Positions 23,751 to 36,100 of a stretch of DNA of 64,000 nucleotides are shown here, in pieces. How positions within the stretch are numbered: the first letter of the stretch is position 1; each line of letters starts with the position of its first letter. The notes beneath the pieces are model-generated. The model did not search any database and had not been told where the DNA came from. It saw nothing but the letters and a program-made list of their open reading frames with translations. Source of the stretch: Chondrosia reniformis (lineage: Eukaryota > Porifera > Demospongiae > Chondrillida > Chondrillidae); NCBI GenBank assembly GCA_947172415.1, contig OX359194.1, positions 7,917,901 to 7,981,900 on the forward strand, written 5' to 3'. The position numbers and the translations under genes were made by a program.

Positions 23751-26700
23751 ATGAAGCTGAAGATGGGATTTCTATTTCAAGTGTTTGTTGCAGTATCAAC
23801 GATACTTTCATGCAGAATGGAGTGTTCCGAAGCTCAAAGGATTCCAGTTTATGTGTCTGTTGTTGATGTCTACTCCTTATCGTACAAGCCCTACAGAGCG
23901 AATTCGTCCGTACCTGCTTGTCTCTTAGCAATCGATGACATCAACAATTCAACCACTATACTACCAAACCATGAACTTGTGCCAATTGTCAATATAGCAT
24001 CTTCTTATTCAGATTTTCTAGAAGAGACAAAATTATTCTCCGAAATATGGTACAGCGGAAATGTCTCAGCTTTTATTGGCCCGCCCGCGTCTACTAGTTC
24101 TGTGTATCCTGGTCTGCTGGCTTCTAGGTCAAACATACCGTATTTGGCATGGGTAGCAAGCGACTCGAGGTTTGTGGATACCACAGTCTACAAGACGTTT
24201 ATTCGCACCGTTGGAAACCTGGAATTCCTGGGTCCCTCCATAGTAGAGTTGATGAACCACTTCTCTTGGACTAGAATAGCTTATGTAGAATTTCATGATG
24301 AAACCCACTTATCAATAATCATATCCCAAATGACATACATTGTTGAACCACTGCGTCATGCTGGCCTAACTGTGTTGCAAGGATTTCATGAAAATGACCC
24401 AAGAAATATTTCTACCACTCTCTTGAAAGCTAGCAAAGAGGCCAGAAGTGAGTTCTTCTGTTGTTAAAAGGAATCTATAAACTGCAGGTTTTTATCAGGT
24501 CTTTTTTTCCATACACAGTTATCTATATTTCCTTTGCAATTGCAAGACTGGTGGGAGAGGTTCTGGATGCTATTAAGAGTAATAATTTGGATGATGGACG
24601 TTATGTTTTTATTACTTACGATAGCTCACGATTTTCTGAAATATTTGCTGATCCAAACACTACCTTAAGATATGTAAATACACTTAAATCTATGATGATA
24701 TTTGACAGTGATACACTCCAAAGCAAAAATGCAGCTGAGTATCAATTATTTGCTGACCGTGTGCAAGCTAGAGCTGTCAGACCACCTCTGAATATTTTGC
24801 CAGTGGAAGTAAGTTTATGTACAGCCATGTATATATACATATATATACATAAAAAGAATATATAATGGATATGTAAAAGAATTAATAGACCAATGTGGCC
24901 AGCGGAGAGCTAGGAGAAGAACTTTATTACATAATATATCCTCATAATTTCTACATACAAACTTGTACATATACATGTATCAATAGGAAATGGCATCTCA
25001 TATAGACATTTCATGGGAGAGCAGCTTCTACTGTGTACATTCAATGGAAAATTTATATTTAATTATATTCATTGTCATATCTAGGTATCGGTGTACAGTA
25101 ACCTTTGCTATGACATAGTATATCTATACGGCCTGGGCTTGCATGCTGCACTTGAGGATGGGTATTCTGTGGAAAATGGAACAGTTATTACTGCCTACAT
25201 GAGAAATATATCTTTTGAAGGTACGTAAGCTTCTATATATATGACATATTATCAATGTAAAAGGTACCTTTGTTGTTATTGACAGAAGTATACAATTTCA
25301 ACATTGCATAATACCTACTCTACTTGTCTATACATATTAAAGGTGTATCTGGAAGAGTTGTTTTTGGTGAAGACAGTGAAAGACGCCTAGTACTTGCCTT
25401 ATACACACTCAGTGTGATAAATGGCACATATTCCTTTAAAAGGCTTTACAGAACCCTCTCAGGAGGATCAGTGATGCCAGATTTTACTGTCATAAATTGG
25501 CCAAATGGTGCTTCATCAGCACCATTAGACCACCCGCCATGCGGCTGGAATGGAGAATTCTGTAGAATAGTTCAAGGTACATACATGCATACATACGTAC
25601 AATTACTTGGAAGATATATGTATATGTATGTATGTATGAGGACCTATACTACTTCAAGATGTCTTATTGTTGTCACAACAAATATGCTCAATCATTTCTT
25701 ATATGTATGTACATCCATATGTATTGGCTAATGCTATATTTATACGTATGTATACATACACATACTAGGATACTGAGCAATGAAGACCTCCGGGTTGAAA
25801 TGGTCTATTTAAAAGAATTCATGTTGCAGTTGCTCAATAAATCTCAGTATCCTATTATTATGATTGCAACAAATATCCCCTATTACTTCACATACACATA
25901 CCTACGTACATACATATGTATACATGCATGTACGTATATATATACATGCATGTATATATATACATGTAAATGCTTAATAATATATTTTAATATACTTGCA
26001 TGAATATGATTTTTTTATGCTTTACAATGTAGTTCCTGACCAATTTGAAGAGTTATACTTGCTCTTCCTAGCTGGTATACCAGTTGTAATGCTTATCCTG
26101 GTTGTAGTTGGTGTACACTAGTAAGTTAGAAGCATGCACCATATGATATTATCAAATTACATGCATATGTATGTATGTACGTATGTAAGCTATAGGACTC
26201 CAATAAGTGGATCTCTGTGTCTAATGTCCCCCTAAATACTTGTACAATCAAAGTACATATTCCTAGTGTTCATCTCATGCAATTATCTCTTCATCAGCAC
26301 TAATAATATTAAATGTACATGTATTATTATGCATCCAGTTACCTGAAGAAGAAACAGAATAATTGGAGGAGAACACGATACATTGTTGACTTCTATGAAA
26401 TTGATTTCCAAAATACATATGATGACAATGAAGAAGAAAATGAAGAATTCAAAGATGTCACTGAATGTAAAATACAACCAAGAAGAAGAGTTCTAAAACA
26501 TGAAGATTCTCATTTACAATGGGTAATTAAAGCTGTGTAGTGTATATTTAATGCTGTATTTACCTCAAGTTTGTGTGTGTATTATTAGAGTAAATATCAC
26601 TTGGAGATGGACAGTAGTGCCCAAACATTTCCAACTCTCTTTGGAAAAATTAGTAATATGGTACGATCAAGGAAAGGAAGGAAACACAAAACCCTTGGAT

Positions 26701-29700
26701 ATTCCATTGATCATGGAGACATTATGCATGGAAAATACAGGGTACATACAGTGTATAATTACATCCATACATACGATATTTTGCAGTGCATACACATATT
26801 TTATGTAATTACTTATTTGTTACCTACACAAACTAGGGAATGGATGTTGCTACTAAAATCTTGCCCTTCTCCATCAAATTTACGAAAACAGTAGTGAAGG
26901 AAATTAACGAGGTACACAGTATGCGTATATACCTGCATGAATTATTATGCTGTATCAGTATATATGAATAGCAATACACTGTCTTTTTGTGTTGAATGAA
27001 ATTTTGTTAAAATTATATACGTATGCAGTTGATGGATCTGAAGCATGCAAATATTTTGGAGTTAATTGGGATAGCACAGAGCTCTGTTAGCTATGTCATC
27101 ACACCTCATATGAAAAGAGGCAGTATCAAGGTATGAGCATGTTTATGGCCTAGAAGACCTGAAGAGAGCTTTGGATGAAGATACAGGAGTCTTTTCTTTC
27201 TTCTTTTCCTTTTCTTTCATCTTCTTCTCCACTGGATCAAACAGCTGTTTATGGGAATTCCACCCTTCATCAGTGATCCTGGGAGTCTTTGTCTTTTTCT
27301 TTATCTTTATCTTGATCTTGAATCCTTGTGCAGTGTTCAATTAATTTCAAATACTATATTATCTGTGTACGTACATTTATTCTGATCACAGAAAATCCTT
27401 GATCCAAATGCTGTTTTACCACCCAAAGCAGAATTTTACATGCTAAGAGATATTTGTCAGGTACGTAACATCTCTCTATTTGTTGATACTCAAAATAATT
27501 ATCGTAAATATGTATAAACATGAGTGTATACATACGTACGTATAACAGCATATTATACGTATACAATAATCTATTTACATATAATTAGAATATTGCACTC
27601 TTTTGAATGTTTATGAATTTCCTGCTGTATTATTTCCATAGGGTATGGCTTACCTTCACGAAACATTTGGTGCCCATGGTAACCTTAAATCATCCAATTG
27701 TTTGTTGGATGGAAGATGGAATGTTAAGATTACAGACTTCTTCCCTAATAGTATTCTACAGCAGTCCTATGTGTCAAGCTTAAAGGATGTCGACAAATAT
27801 GAGGAGAGGAAATTAGAATGTAAGTGTTTGTTTCTACTTTGAGTAAGTACATGCTTGTACTTACCTATTTCTATAATTTTCTTAATTTCTAGCCTTAGCA
27901 TGGACAGCACCTGAAATACTTGCAGAAAATTACAGAAATGGTACACAAATATGGAAATTGAAGAGCAAAGTTGGAGATACTTATAGCTTTGCAATTATCA
28001 TGCAAGAAGTATTGCAAAAATGTCCTCCCTTCCATTACAACAGAGAAACCTTAGCTGGTAATTAAGCATTTCATCCCAATTCTTAATCTTAATTAGTGGC
28101 TAACTGTCAAGTATGTACATATCGAGTCACATTAGGCTCACATACTGGGTACTATATAAAATCTAATCACTATTACAGTGAAGTCAATTAAAATAAATGA
28201 GGTAAGATGAATATATGTATACATGTGTCTTAGTTAACACCAAATTTAACTTTTGATGCCAAAATTGTGTAAGACCCCTAGAGTTAGTACAGAGAGCGAA
28301 GGACTCACAAAAGATCAAGAAGAAGGCAATAATTCCCGGCATCACCGATGAAGTGTCCTGGCCCAGTGGAGAAAAAAGTAAAAGGAGACCTCTTGTATCC
28401 TCATCCAAAGCTCTCACTAGGTATAGGCCTTTACTTACTCTAAAGTATAGCATGTAATCTATTGATTATCCATGTAAGTGAAAAATTTAATGTACTCTTC
28501 AAAAATAAATTATTAAAACATGACAAATGAATAAGTTATGTAACTATCTCATTTTCATATACATTTAAGGTTTAAGTTTAATGTTATGTACATACGTATG
28601 CAGTTATACATAAGTAAGTACATTCTATTGCAGAATGCATCACTGGAATAGCAAATGGGTCCTCATCGTCAATTGTTCCTGTTATCAGAAAAGCAGAATG
28701 TGATACAGCTCCAAATGGTTATATTGACCTGATGAGAAGATGTTGGAATACTATTCCCAGCAAAAGACCAAACTTCGATGAAGTGCTTTCACAGCTTTGC
28801 CTTATTTATCCTGAAATCAAGTACGTTATGATATACGTACGTACGTAGTAATATGTACGTACATATGCTTGGCACAAATACACATATGTATGTACATTAT
28901 TAATAAACAACCTTTGTATACTTCAAGAGATTTGAATGTGATTGAAACTTTGACGGAACGTCTGGCTAAATACACTGAAAAATTACAGACATCTGTTGAG
29001 GAAAGATCTATTGAAGTACTTCAGGAAAAAGAGAAGAGTGAACTACTCCTTTCTAAAATGCTTCCAAGGTTGGGATAACAGTTGCATTGAATGTGATAAG
29101 TACATAGTCCATATAGTATGCCATAATGCAAGTTACTGTACTTATGCACTTATAATATAATGTAGGTACGTACATATGTACATACGTATATATATAGTGT
29201 ATATACGTACGTACATACGCATGTATAATTCTTTATGTATATGATTCCTCCTTTTCAACACACAGCAATGTTGTATGTACATTAAAGCAGGGACAACCAG
29301 TAAAGGCAGAGCAATTTGATGAAGTGACTATATGCTTTACAGCCATAGCAGATTTTGTTGATATTGCAACACAAAGTACACCAATTGAGGTGAGACACAA
29401 TCATATGGAGAATAGCTATATCTGATAGGTACGTATGTAGGGCTGTATGCAATACCTAATTCAATAGGTACACAATAGTAGGCTGTAAATGTTGATAGGG
29501 TTAGGAAGACTAACAGTGACAGTATGTATACTACAGTAGGCTACTGTATGGATATATGTATACATACATACCTTTTATGACAGTAGCCCCAATTTATGAT
29601 TGATTTCTTCTTTTGACCCTCTTTTCAAGCCTCACTTACAAGAAGAACATTCTCATTCTCATTTTTGATTTAACTTTAGTAGCTATTAGGACTAGTATCA

Positions 29701-31117
29701 TCTATGTACGTATGTAAATGATATACATAATATCTTTCCTGCTCATACGTATATAGATTGTGGAATTTTTGAACAAACTTTATGTTCTCTTTGACAACAT
29801 CATTGAGACAAGAAATGTGTATAAGGTATAGTGCTACACGCACTTTGTGCCTGACATTTGTATATACATAGTACACTTACTAGAGCAGTTCACTATTTGA
29901 GTTTTCCATATATACGTACGTATAGCAGCATGAAACAATTCACATACGTACGTAAGCTTCAGGACATTTGATTCATAGACTTTTGTGAATTGTCTTGTGT
30001 TGCTATGAAAAGCTCAAATAGTGAACTTTGATCATCTTAGAAACATAGCAATACTACTCTCTATCACATACGTATATATTACCTTACATCTGTACATTCA
30101 CAAGGTACTGCATTCCGCAGGTTGAGACTGTAGGAGATACGTACATGTTGGTGGGTGGACTGCCCAACAGATTGCACTACACTCATGCTTCTGCTGTAGC
30201 TGACAGTGCTTTGGCACTCCTGCATGCATCCAAGAAAATGAAGATTCCTCACCTTCCAGACCTCTCTGTTAACCTTAGAGTTGGAATACATTCAGGTACA
30301 TACGTATACGTACTTAGTGCTCCAATTACTGATTACTTATGTAGTATCTACGTACATTGGCTATATTCTCTTTCTTAGGCTCAGTTGTAGCTGGTGTGAT
30401 TGGGTCTGCTATGCCTCGTTACTGCCTCTTTGGAGATACAGTTAACCTGTCTTCTAGAATGCAAAGTACAGGAGATGGTATGTACATACATATATTTTAA
30501 TTATTTTTAGTTAATTAGTAATGTAAACTTGTAGCAAGGCCTTTTATGTATTAAAACATACAAATATAATATAAAATAAGGATTTCTTCTAACTGCATCA
30601 AACTTACTCTTGGATATCAATGGTATACATATATATATTTCAACTCTTTGAACATCTATATATGTAAGTATATATAAAAATGCAAACCTGGTGCAACCTT
30701 TTTGGTTGACCGTTTCAATCCAAGGGTCTTCCCTTCATCAGCAATGATGGATTTGGGTCTTCATTTTTTATAGACGCTTACAAGTACGTATATTATGTAT
30801 TAAAAATGATAATAATTACTGTGTGTCATTCTCTTTATATATACACTTGTTTATATTTAGCTCACAAGATACAGATAAGTTTCACCACTTACCTCTTGCT
30901 TTGGTGGCTGGGAAAGTGGTCAATGAAGAAAAGAGGGACCACATATGTAAAAGGGAAAGGAGATGTTACAACCTTCTGGCTCGATAGAGAAGATGCCAGC
31001 ATTGAACCAGCCGACAGATCAAGACTACAACTTGACAAAAATGAGATTGAACAATGCCTGGAAATTCAGAGTTCAAAGAAGTACATTCAAGGTCTCCGTG
31101 ATGAATTCAATATATAA
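23751..31117 (+). CDS. Receptor-type (membrane) guanylate cyclase, possibly impaired catalytic site
   Basis: Exons: 23751-24447, 24519-24808, 25085-25220, 25343-25576, 26033-26120, 26339-26522, 26589-26741, 26837-26911, 27029-27130, 27392-27460, 27642-27819, 27893-28057, 28634-28820, 28928-29068, 29266-29389, 29757-29825, 30121-30295, 30379-30477, 30861-31117; 1,140 aa, all phases consistent. Order: signal peptide; ANF-receptor ligand domain to ~450; one membrane helix ~459-480; kinase-homology domain ~560-850 with [13 protein letters not shown], where an active kinase would have HRD; linker coiled coil ~854-900 ending LLLSKMLPR; cyclase domain. VETVGD (second metal Asp and guanine-recognition Glu), MPRYCLFGD (guanine-specificity Cys) and the N/R of VNLSSRM are present. 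The first metal Asp is not: the usual FSDIVGF reads FTAIADF, Ala near residue 926. An in-frame ATG also exists at 23691; 23751 leaves a clean signal peptide. Confidence 0.93.
27155..27300 (-). mobile_element. Hammerhead-core dispersed repeat, copy C (compensated outer stem)
   Basis: In a guanylate cyclase intron, antisense to the gene. On the minus strand: GGAUCA (27279-27274), CUGAUGA (27273-27267), stem II, UAAAC, AGCUG, and UGAUCC (27239-27234). The outer stem differs from copy B at one pair on both sides (G-C to A-U), so pairing is kept. GAAAC has become UAAAC and GUC has become GUU. The purine-rich tail continues to about 27155. Confidence 0.6.
28330..28460 (+). mobile_element. Hammerhead-core dispersed repeat, copy D (core deleted)
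   Basis: In a guanylate cyclase intron, in the sense direction. The upstream part (attcccggcatcaccgatga) and downstream tail (cccagtggagaaaaaagt onward) align with copies B and C. About 20 nt covering most of stem II and GAAAC are missing. A dead copy. Confidence 0.55.
30690..30765 (-). mobile_element. Hammerhead-like motif of a second type, copy G
   Basis: In the last guanylate cyclase intron, antisense to the gene. The minus strand reads CUGAUGA (30741-30735), a 5-bp hairpin AAGGG/CCCUU with loop AAGA, an extra GGAUU, then GAAAC (30716-30712). The extra bases between stem II and GAAA are not canonical, so this is a weaker call. A CAACC...GGUUG inverted repeat follows. Confidence 0.35.
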
Positions 31118-31192
31118 ATATCCATACTTGCTAACAAAGCACATATCTTATACACACAAGAGTAACTTTCATACAGTTATGATCAGTTTGTT

Positions 31193-31209
31193 ATTAAAAT
31201 AATTTTAAT
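31193..31209. terminator. Shared poly(A) signal region between converging genes
   Basis: ATTAAA on the plus strand (31193-31198) can serve the guanylate cyclase, whose stop is at 31117. ATTAAA on the minus strand (31204-31209) can serve the caspase, whose stop is at 31303. The two stop codons are 185 bp apart. Use of these variant signals is inferred. Confidence 0.35.
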
Positions 31210-31302
31210 AATTACAAATGCACATGTATACACTCCTAATATGAGAGAACAATGTTATAGTGAAATGCCTAAATACTGTAAGATGTAACGGGGGAGATCC
31301 AA

Positions 31303-32579
31303 CTATTCTATCCAATTATTTTCAAATTTCCCGGGGTTAAAGTAGAGTTTTCTCCTTAACTGGCTGACTGTTGAGGGAATCTGCTTGTATCCTGATTGGC
31401 TCTGACTTAGGGCAACTCTACGATTGACTTCAGTAAGCATATCCAGCAAATGTTCCTTGTGTGATTCCTCATTGAACACCTCCACCAAAGCCTTGACATA
31501 CCAGGATCCAAAAGAAGAATTCCTCCAGCTTACATAACCCTCAACTGTAGAAAAGGACAGTAAAAAGTCTGATTGATCTGGCAACAGAGTTTCAACTCCA
31601 ACTGTTTTATCCTCTCCTAAGGTCTTTCTGGCAAGGTTGGGGGAATCTGTTTGCTCAACTACTTTAACAGGTTTATCAAACTCTCCTCCCCGGCAAGCTT
31701 GTATAAAGAAAAGCTTTGGCTTCCCTGCCAAGCTTGGACAGTTTTGGCCAGTATAGAGATTTGCTATCTCTTTGATGTTTATCAAAACATCATCAGTTCC
31801 ATGCAACATTCCTCCCTTTTCGCCATGAGTTAAAATGGCCAAAATAAAGCAATCACATTTCTTATAGTTCTTCTCAGCATATTCCTCAATGGTCTCCCTC
31901 ATTTCACTTGCTGTCAGGTCGTAGTAGGAGAGGGTAGTGAAACCCAAACTGCTAAACAGGCTCCGAAGTGCTTTCTCATCCTTTCCTGTGCCTGGTCTGG
32001 GGGGCATTTCTGTGAAGTGCTCGTTGTTGATGATTATGGCCGCACCCCTTGGGTGATTTTGCATGTGATAAGCTGCTGGTGATCCATCGACACTTTCCTC
32101 ATTTTCATTCTCTGTATCTTTCCAGTCACCTTTCTTCATGGGAGGGTAGAGCTTATGGAAGAGGTCTTTATCCAAGAGTTCTTCAACCATCTGGGGCAGT
32201 GGGGCTTCCTTGTGAACTGCAGAGGAAACACAGTCCACTAGCTATTAACACTTCACCATAAATATTGGTTCAGCTTTTACAGCAATATACATACGTATAA
32301 GAAACACTGTGTATGAGATAGATAGATAGATGGGTGGATTGACGGACGGACAGACGGACGTATGGATAAGTGGATAGATAGATGGATGAAATATTCCAAC
32401 ATGGAAGACCTATCAGTTCAAGACTTCCACAAATATAAAACGAAATATAAAACGAAATATAAAATGTAGTTGATTGTCATATTAATATGAATAGATATAA
32501 CTATGCTAAATTGCTTACTGTCACTTTCCGAGGAATCATTCTTCGGCTTTTTAGCTTCTGGCTCTTTTGGCGTAGACAT
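31303..32579 (-). CDS. Effector-type caspase (cysteine protease of cell death)
   Basis: Two exons, 32519-32579 and 31303-32237, give 331 aa. The short ~85-residue N-terminal region has no CARD or death-effector domain, as in caspase-3/7-type executioners. The large-subunit motifs are a CDCFILAILTHGEKGG stretch holding the catalytic His and FFIQACRGG holding the catalytic Cys. The small subunit has the substrate-pocket motif SFSTVEGYVSWRNSSFGSW. The linker between them contains Asp candidates for processing (for example EQTDS and GEDK), and SVDGS is a plausible prodomain cleavage site. The gene converges on the guanylate cyclase and diverges from TTLL7. I do not assign it to a single vertebrate caspase. 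Confidence 0.94.
32308..32392. repeat. GATA/GACGGAC tetranucleotide microsatellite in the caspase intron
   Basis: A run of gata, gatg, gacg and gaca tetramers lies in the single caspase intron (32238-32518). It is an imperfect simple repeat. Confidence 0.8.
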
Positions 32580-33170
32580 TGAGTGGTAATTGATCTAAGA
32601 ATATGGTACATAGCTCAAGGGGATGTCAGAAATTTGACGACCTGTATGCATATGGCATTTAATTAATCTATTTGTTTACAAACAAACATAAAGAACATAT
32701 TAGTCAATCACGATACAATAGTTTGTTCCTCTACAAGAAAAATCGTTCTACATCGCTACACTAACCTTTTTATAGATAGCAGGTAACGAATGGCGTGTTC
32801 TTCACAAGAAGGCCGGAAATCCCCTATTTGACGAAATGAGTGTGAATCACTGCTAATTTATATAGTTTCTACTGTATAGTAACAAATCATTGCTATAACA
32901 ACTGAGAGTATCTAACATGGAGACAAGGGCTTGGCTTCCTATGTAATTGGATTCTTTATTTCTATATTCTAAGGACGATTTATGGTTCGAGTAGCGGTGC
33001 TTCAGAAGTGAGTGCAGAGTTGATATTTATGTCTAGTTAGCTGGACAGCGCCTGGGTGTTTGTTTACAATTAACCTGCTTGCCTATCTACGCACTGTCGA
33101 TTTTGATTTATTAAACTGCTAGTAAGAGCCGAGCACTAACGAACAGCAGCTAAAGAATTATCGGCTGGTT
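32580..33170. promoter_or_regulatory. Divergent intergenic region, caspase (-) and TTLL7-like (+)
   Basis: Start codons at 32579 and 33171 face away from each other with 591 bp between them. I saw no TATA box at a convincing distance and no open frame. Both promoters are inferred to lie here. Confidence 0.35.
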
Positions 33171-36100
33171 ATGGCGCACAAGGCAAGCCTACGTGCGAAG
33201 AAGATAGCGGAGGAAGGTCAATCCATTACCAAGAAATTATCTTCTCGTTTGAACAAAAAGTCAGCAGTCGGCAATGAAAACACCTTCGATAACATGCCTA
33301 TTCTGAATGCTTCGGGGACTAAATACGAAATAGGTAAGTCCTCGTATGCGGAATAAGCCAGCCCATTGTTATTTGAATCAAAAAGATGCATTTAAAATGT
33401 TATCTTAACTATTCCTATACTCGGTCCTATACTAACCCATCCTATTACAAACTTTATCGTTGGTTCAAGACTAGTTATACAATTAGCTTTTCCAATCAAA
33501 TTACAGATCCTATAGTTTGATTATTAAAGGTGTTTTTTTCTGATTAACGCAGTTCGTAAAGTTGCTTCAGCAATGGGTATGTTAGTAACTGAGGACGAAA
33601 CTACGGATTGGTGAGTACCTGATTTTTAAAAAAAGTGCAGTATTTGAATACCAATAATGACTTCTGCATGATAATATTTCTACTCAACAATTTTTTTTGT
33701 CCACCAGATTTGTTTTTTTGTTATACTCTGACGAAGGCCACAGTATGTGGCTGAAACGTTAGTAATGATCTATCGTGAATCATTTGGTTGGAATTGAGTG
33801 AATTATCTTTACAATATTTCTACTATTTTTATGTTAATATTTGGCTAGAGCACAATTATAATTACTGTAATTTTTCTTCTTTAGGGATCTGAAGTGGGCT
33901 GATTCTCCAGGTACACTGGAGAAATACTCTGAGCTCAAGTCATATCAGGTTAACACGACATATCATATGCATGACATACGTAAAACACAAAATCAATAGA
34001 TAAATCATATTGTTGTTTGGTACAGAGGATAAATCATTTTCCTGGAATGGGAGAGATAGCTAGAAAGGATTCTTTGGCCAGAAACTTGCAGAAGTATGCC
34101 ACCATTGTGTATCAATATGTCTTACAGTAAAATATCCTACGTCATTACTACAGGATAAAGAAGATCCATCCTCATGAATTTAGTTTTTTCCCCTCAACCT
34201 GGATCCTTCCAGCGGAATATATATCTTTGAAGTCTAGTATTATTGAACAGCAAAAAAGGAAGAAAACCCTGAAAACTTTTATAGTCAAACCTCCCAATAG
34301 CTCTCAAGGAAATGGGTGAGAGTTGCTAACTTTACATTTGCTACAAATGTTTTATAGATTTGTCCCACCAAATTTACCTCCTAAATAAGCCCCTCCTGGA
34401 ACCAAACCAGCAGCCAACTGGGGAACCAATTGCTGAAATTGCCCCCTTAAACTCTTTGGTTCCCCTCTCTTGAAACATAATAACTAACAGCTAAACCACA
34501 ATAGTCATAATATAACTCATTAGTTCACTGGTCAGGCAGCTGTTTCTGGGAACTCTACCCTCCATTAGTATAACCCTGAGACCTCCAGCAGACAGTTCCT
34601 CATAAACCTATTGGCTTTTTCAATTGTGACATCATTAATCACATAGTTGGACATACGTAGTTACATATATACTGTATCTGACCATTTTGTTCTGTAGTAT
34701 ATATTTATTGCAGTCTCCAGCCCAACTCAGAGAGGGGGAATCTGTGGTTGTACAGGAATACATTGCAAAGGTATATTAATTATTTGCTATTAATAAGTAT
34801 ATATAATACGTATATGTGTTTTATAAGTGTAATGTTTATCTTATAGCCATTGCTAATTGATGGATTGAAATTTGATCTCCGAATATATGTACTTGTTTTG
34901 TCATGTGATCCACTGAAAATTTATTTATACAGGGATGGACTGGTAAGTAATATACCAGCACACTGATGTACTCAGTAATAATGTGTGTATTGTATGTAAG
35001 TTTAATTGCAGAACTGGCAAAGTGCATGGGACAGTGGAGAAGAGAAGTAGAAGGAGAAAACTCTTGTATCCTCATCCAAAGCTCTCACTAGGTTTAGTTT
35101 CCTATAGGCCTTTTACTCTAAAGTAGATGTAGCACATTGAAAAAATGGTACATATATTTAGCTATTCATGTGTCCCCCAGAAGAATAAAAGTCATGTGAT
35201 GTTTCTCCAACAGGTCCGTCTGTCTACCAAACCCTATCAACCTCCGACTGTTGAGAACCTCCATGAATCCTTTATGCACCTCACTAACTATTCCATCAAC
35301 AAACACAGTGACACCTTCACACAGGAAGAAGGCATTGACAGAGGCAGCAAGAGAACAATGAAGTGGTTCAATACTTGGCTAGCAGACAATGGATACAATC
35401 ATGTGGAAATGTGGGACAGAATAGCAGTCAGTATATAATAGTCATATTTACGTACATACGCACATACATACATATACACAGTGTATTACAGTACGTTGGA
35501 AGCATCATATGTACATACATGGTAAAGGCTATATATACGTGCATACGTATATAGTATGAGCTATCCTACTTACCTACATTAGATCTCTTTGGATTTACCT
35601 ACATATGTATGTACGTATGTCAATAAAAACATAAACTCCTTATTATAAAATTAACCTGATTATATGTACATACGTATATTACCTAAAAGTAGTGAAAGCC
35701 GTTACTATTTCCGATGACCTTGCTATTTGATATGACATAAAACCTCTCATGTTTACAGGATGTGATCATCAAGACTATTATAGTGTCTCATCCTCATGTG
35801 GTGCACTCATACCAAATTTGTAGACCAGGCTTGACAGCTGGAAATGACAGAAACGGCTTTTTTGAAGTTCTTGGCTTTGACATTATTCTAGATGATTCCC
35901 TGAAACCATGGCTTCTAGAGGTCAGAAACATATCAGCTAATCAAAATAATTGTATTTCACACTATAATGTATGTATCTTCCATTTCACAGGTCAATCGGT
36001 CTCCAAGTTTCAATTCTGATTCCAAATTAGACAGGGATATTAAAAGTGGGGTCATATATGATGCTCTAAAGCTAGCTGATATCAGGTGAATTCAGCAACC

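Noticed and set aside
28179-28201. A 23-nt exon (VKSIKINE) in the guanylate cyclase
   Set aside because: Including it breaks the frame of the next exon; joining 28057 directly to 28634 gives the expected kinase-homology sequence.
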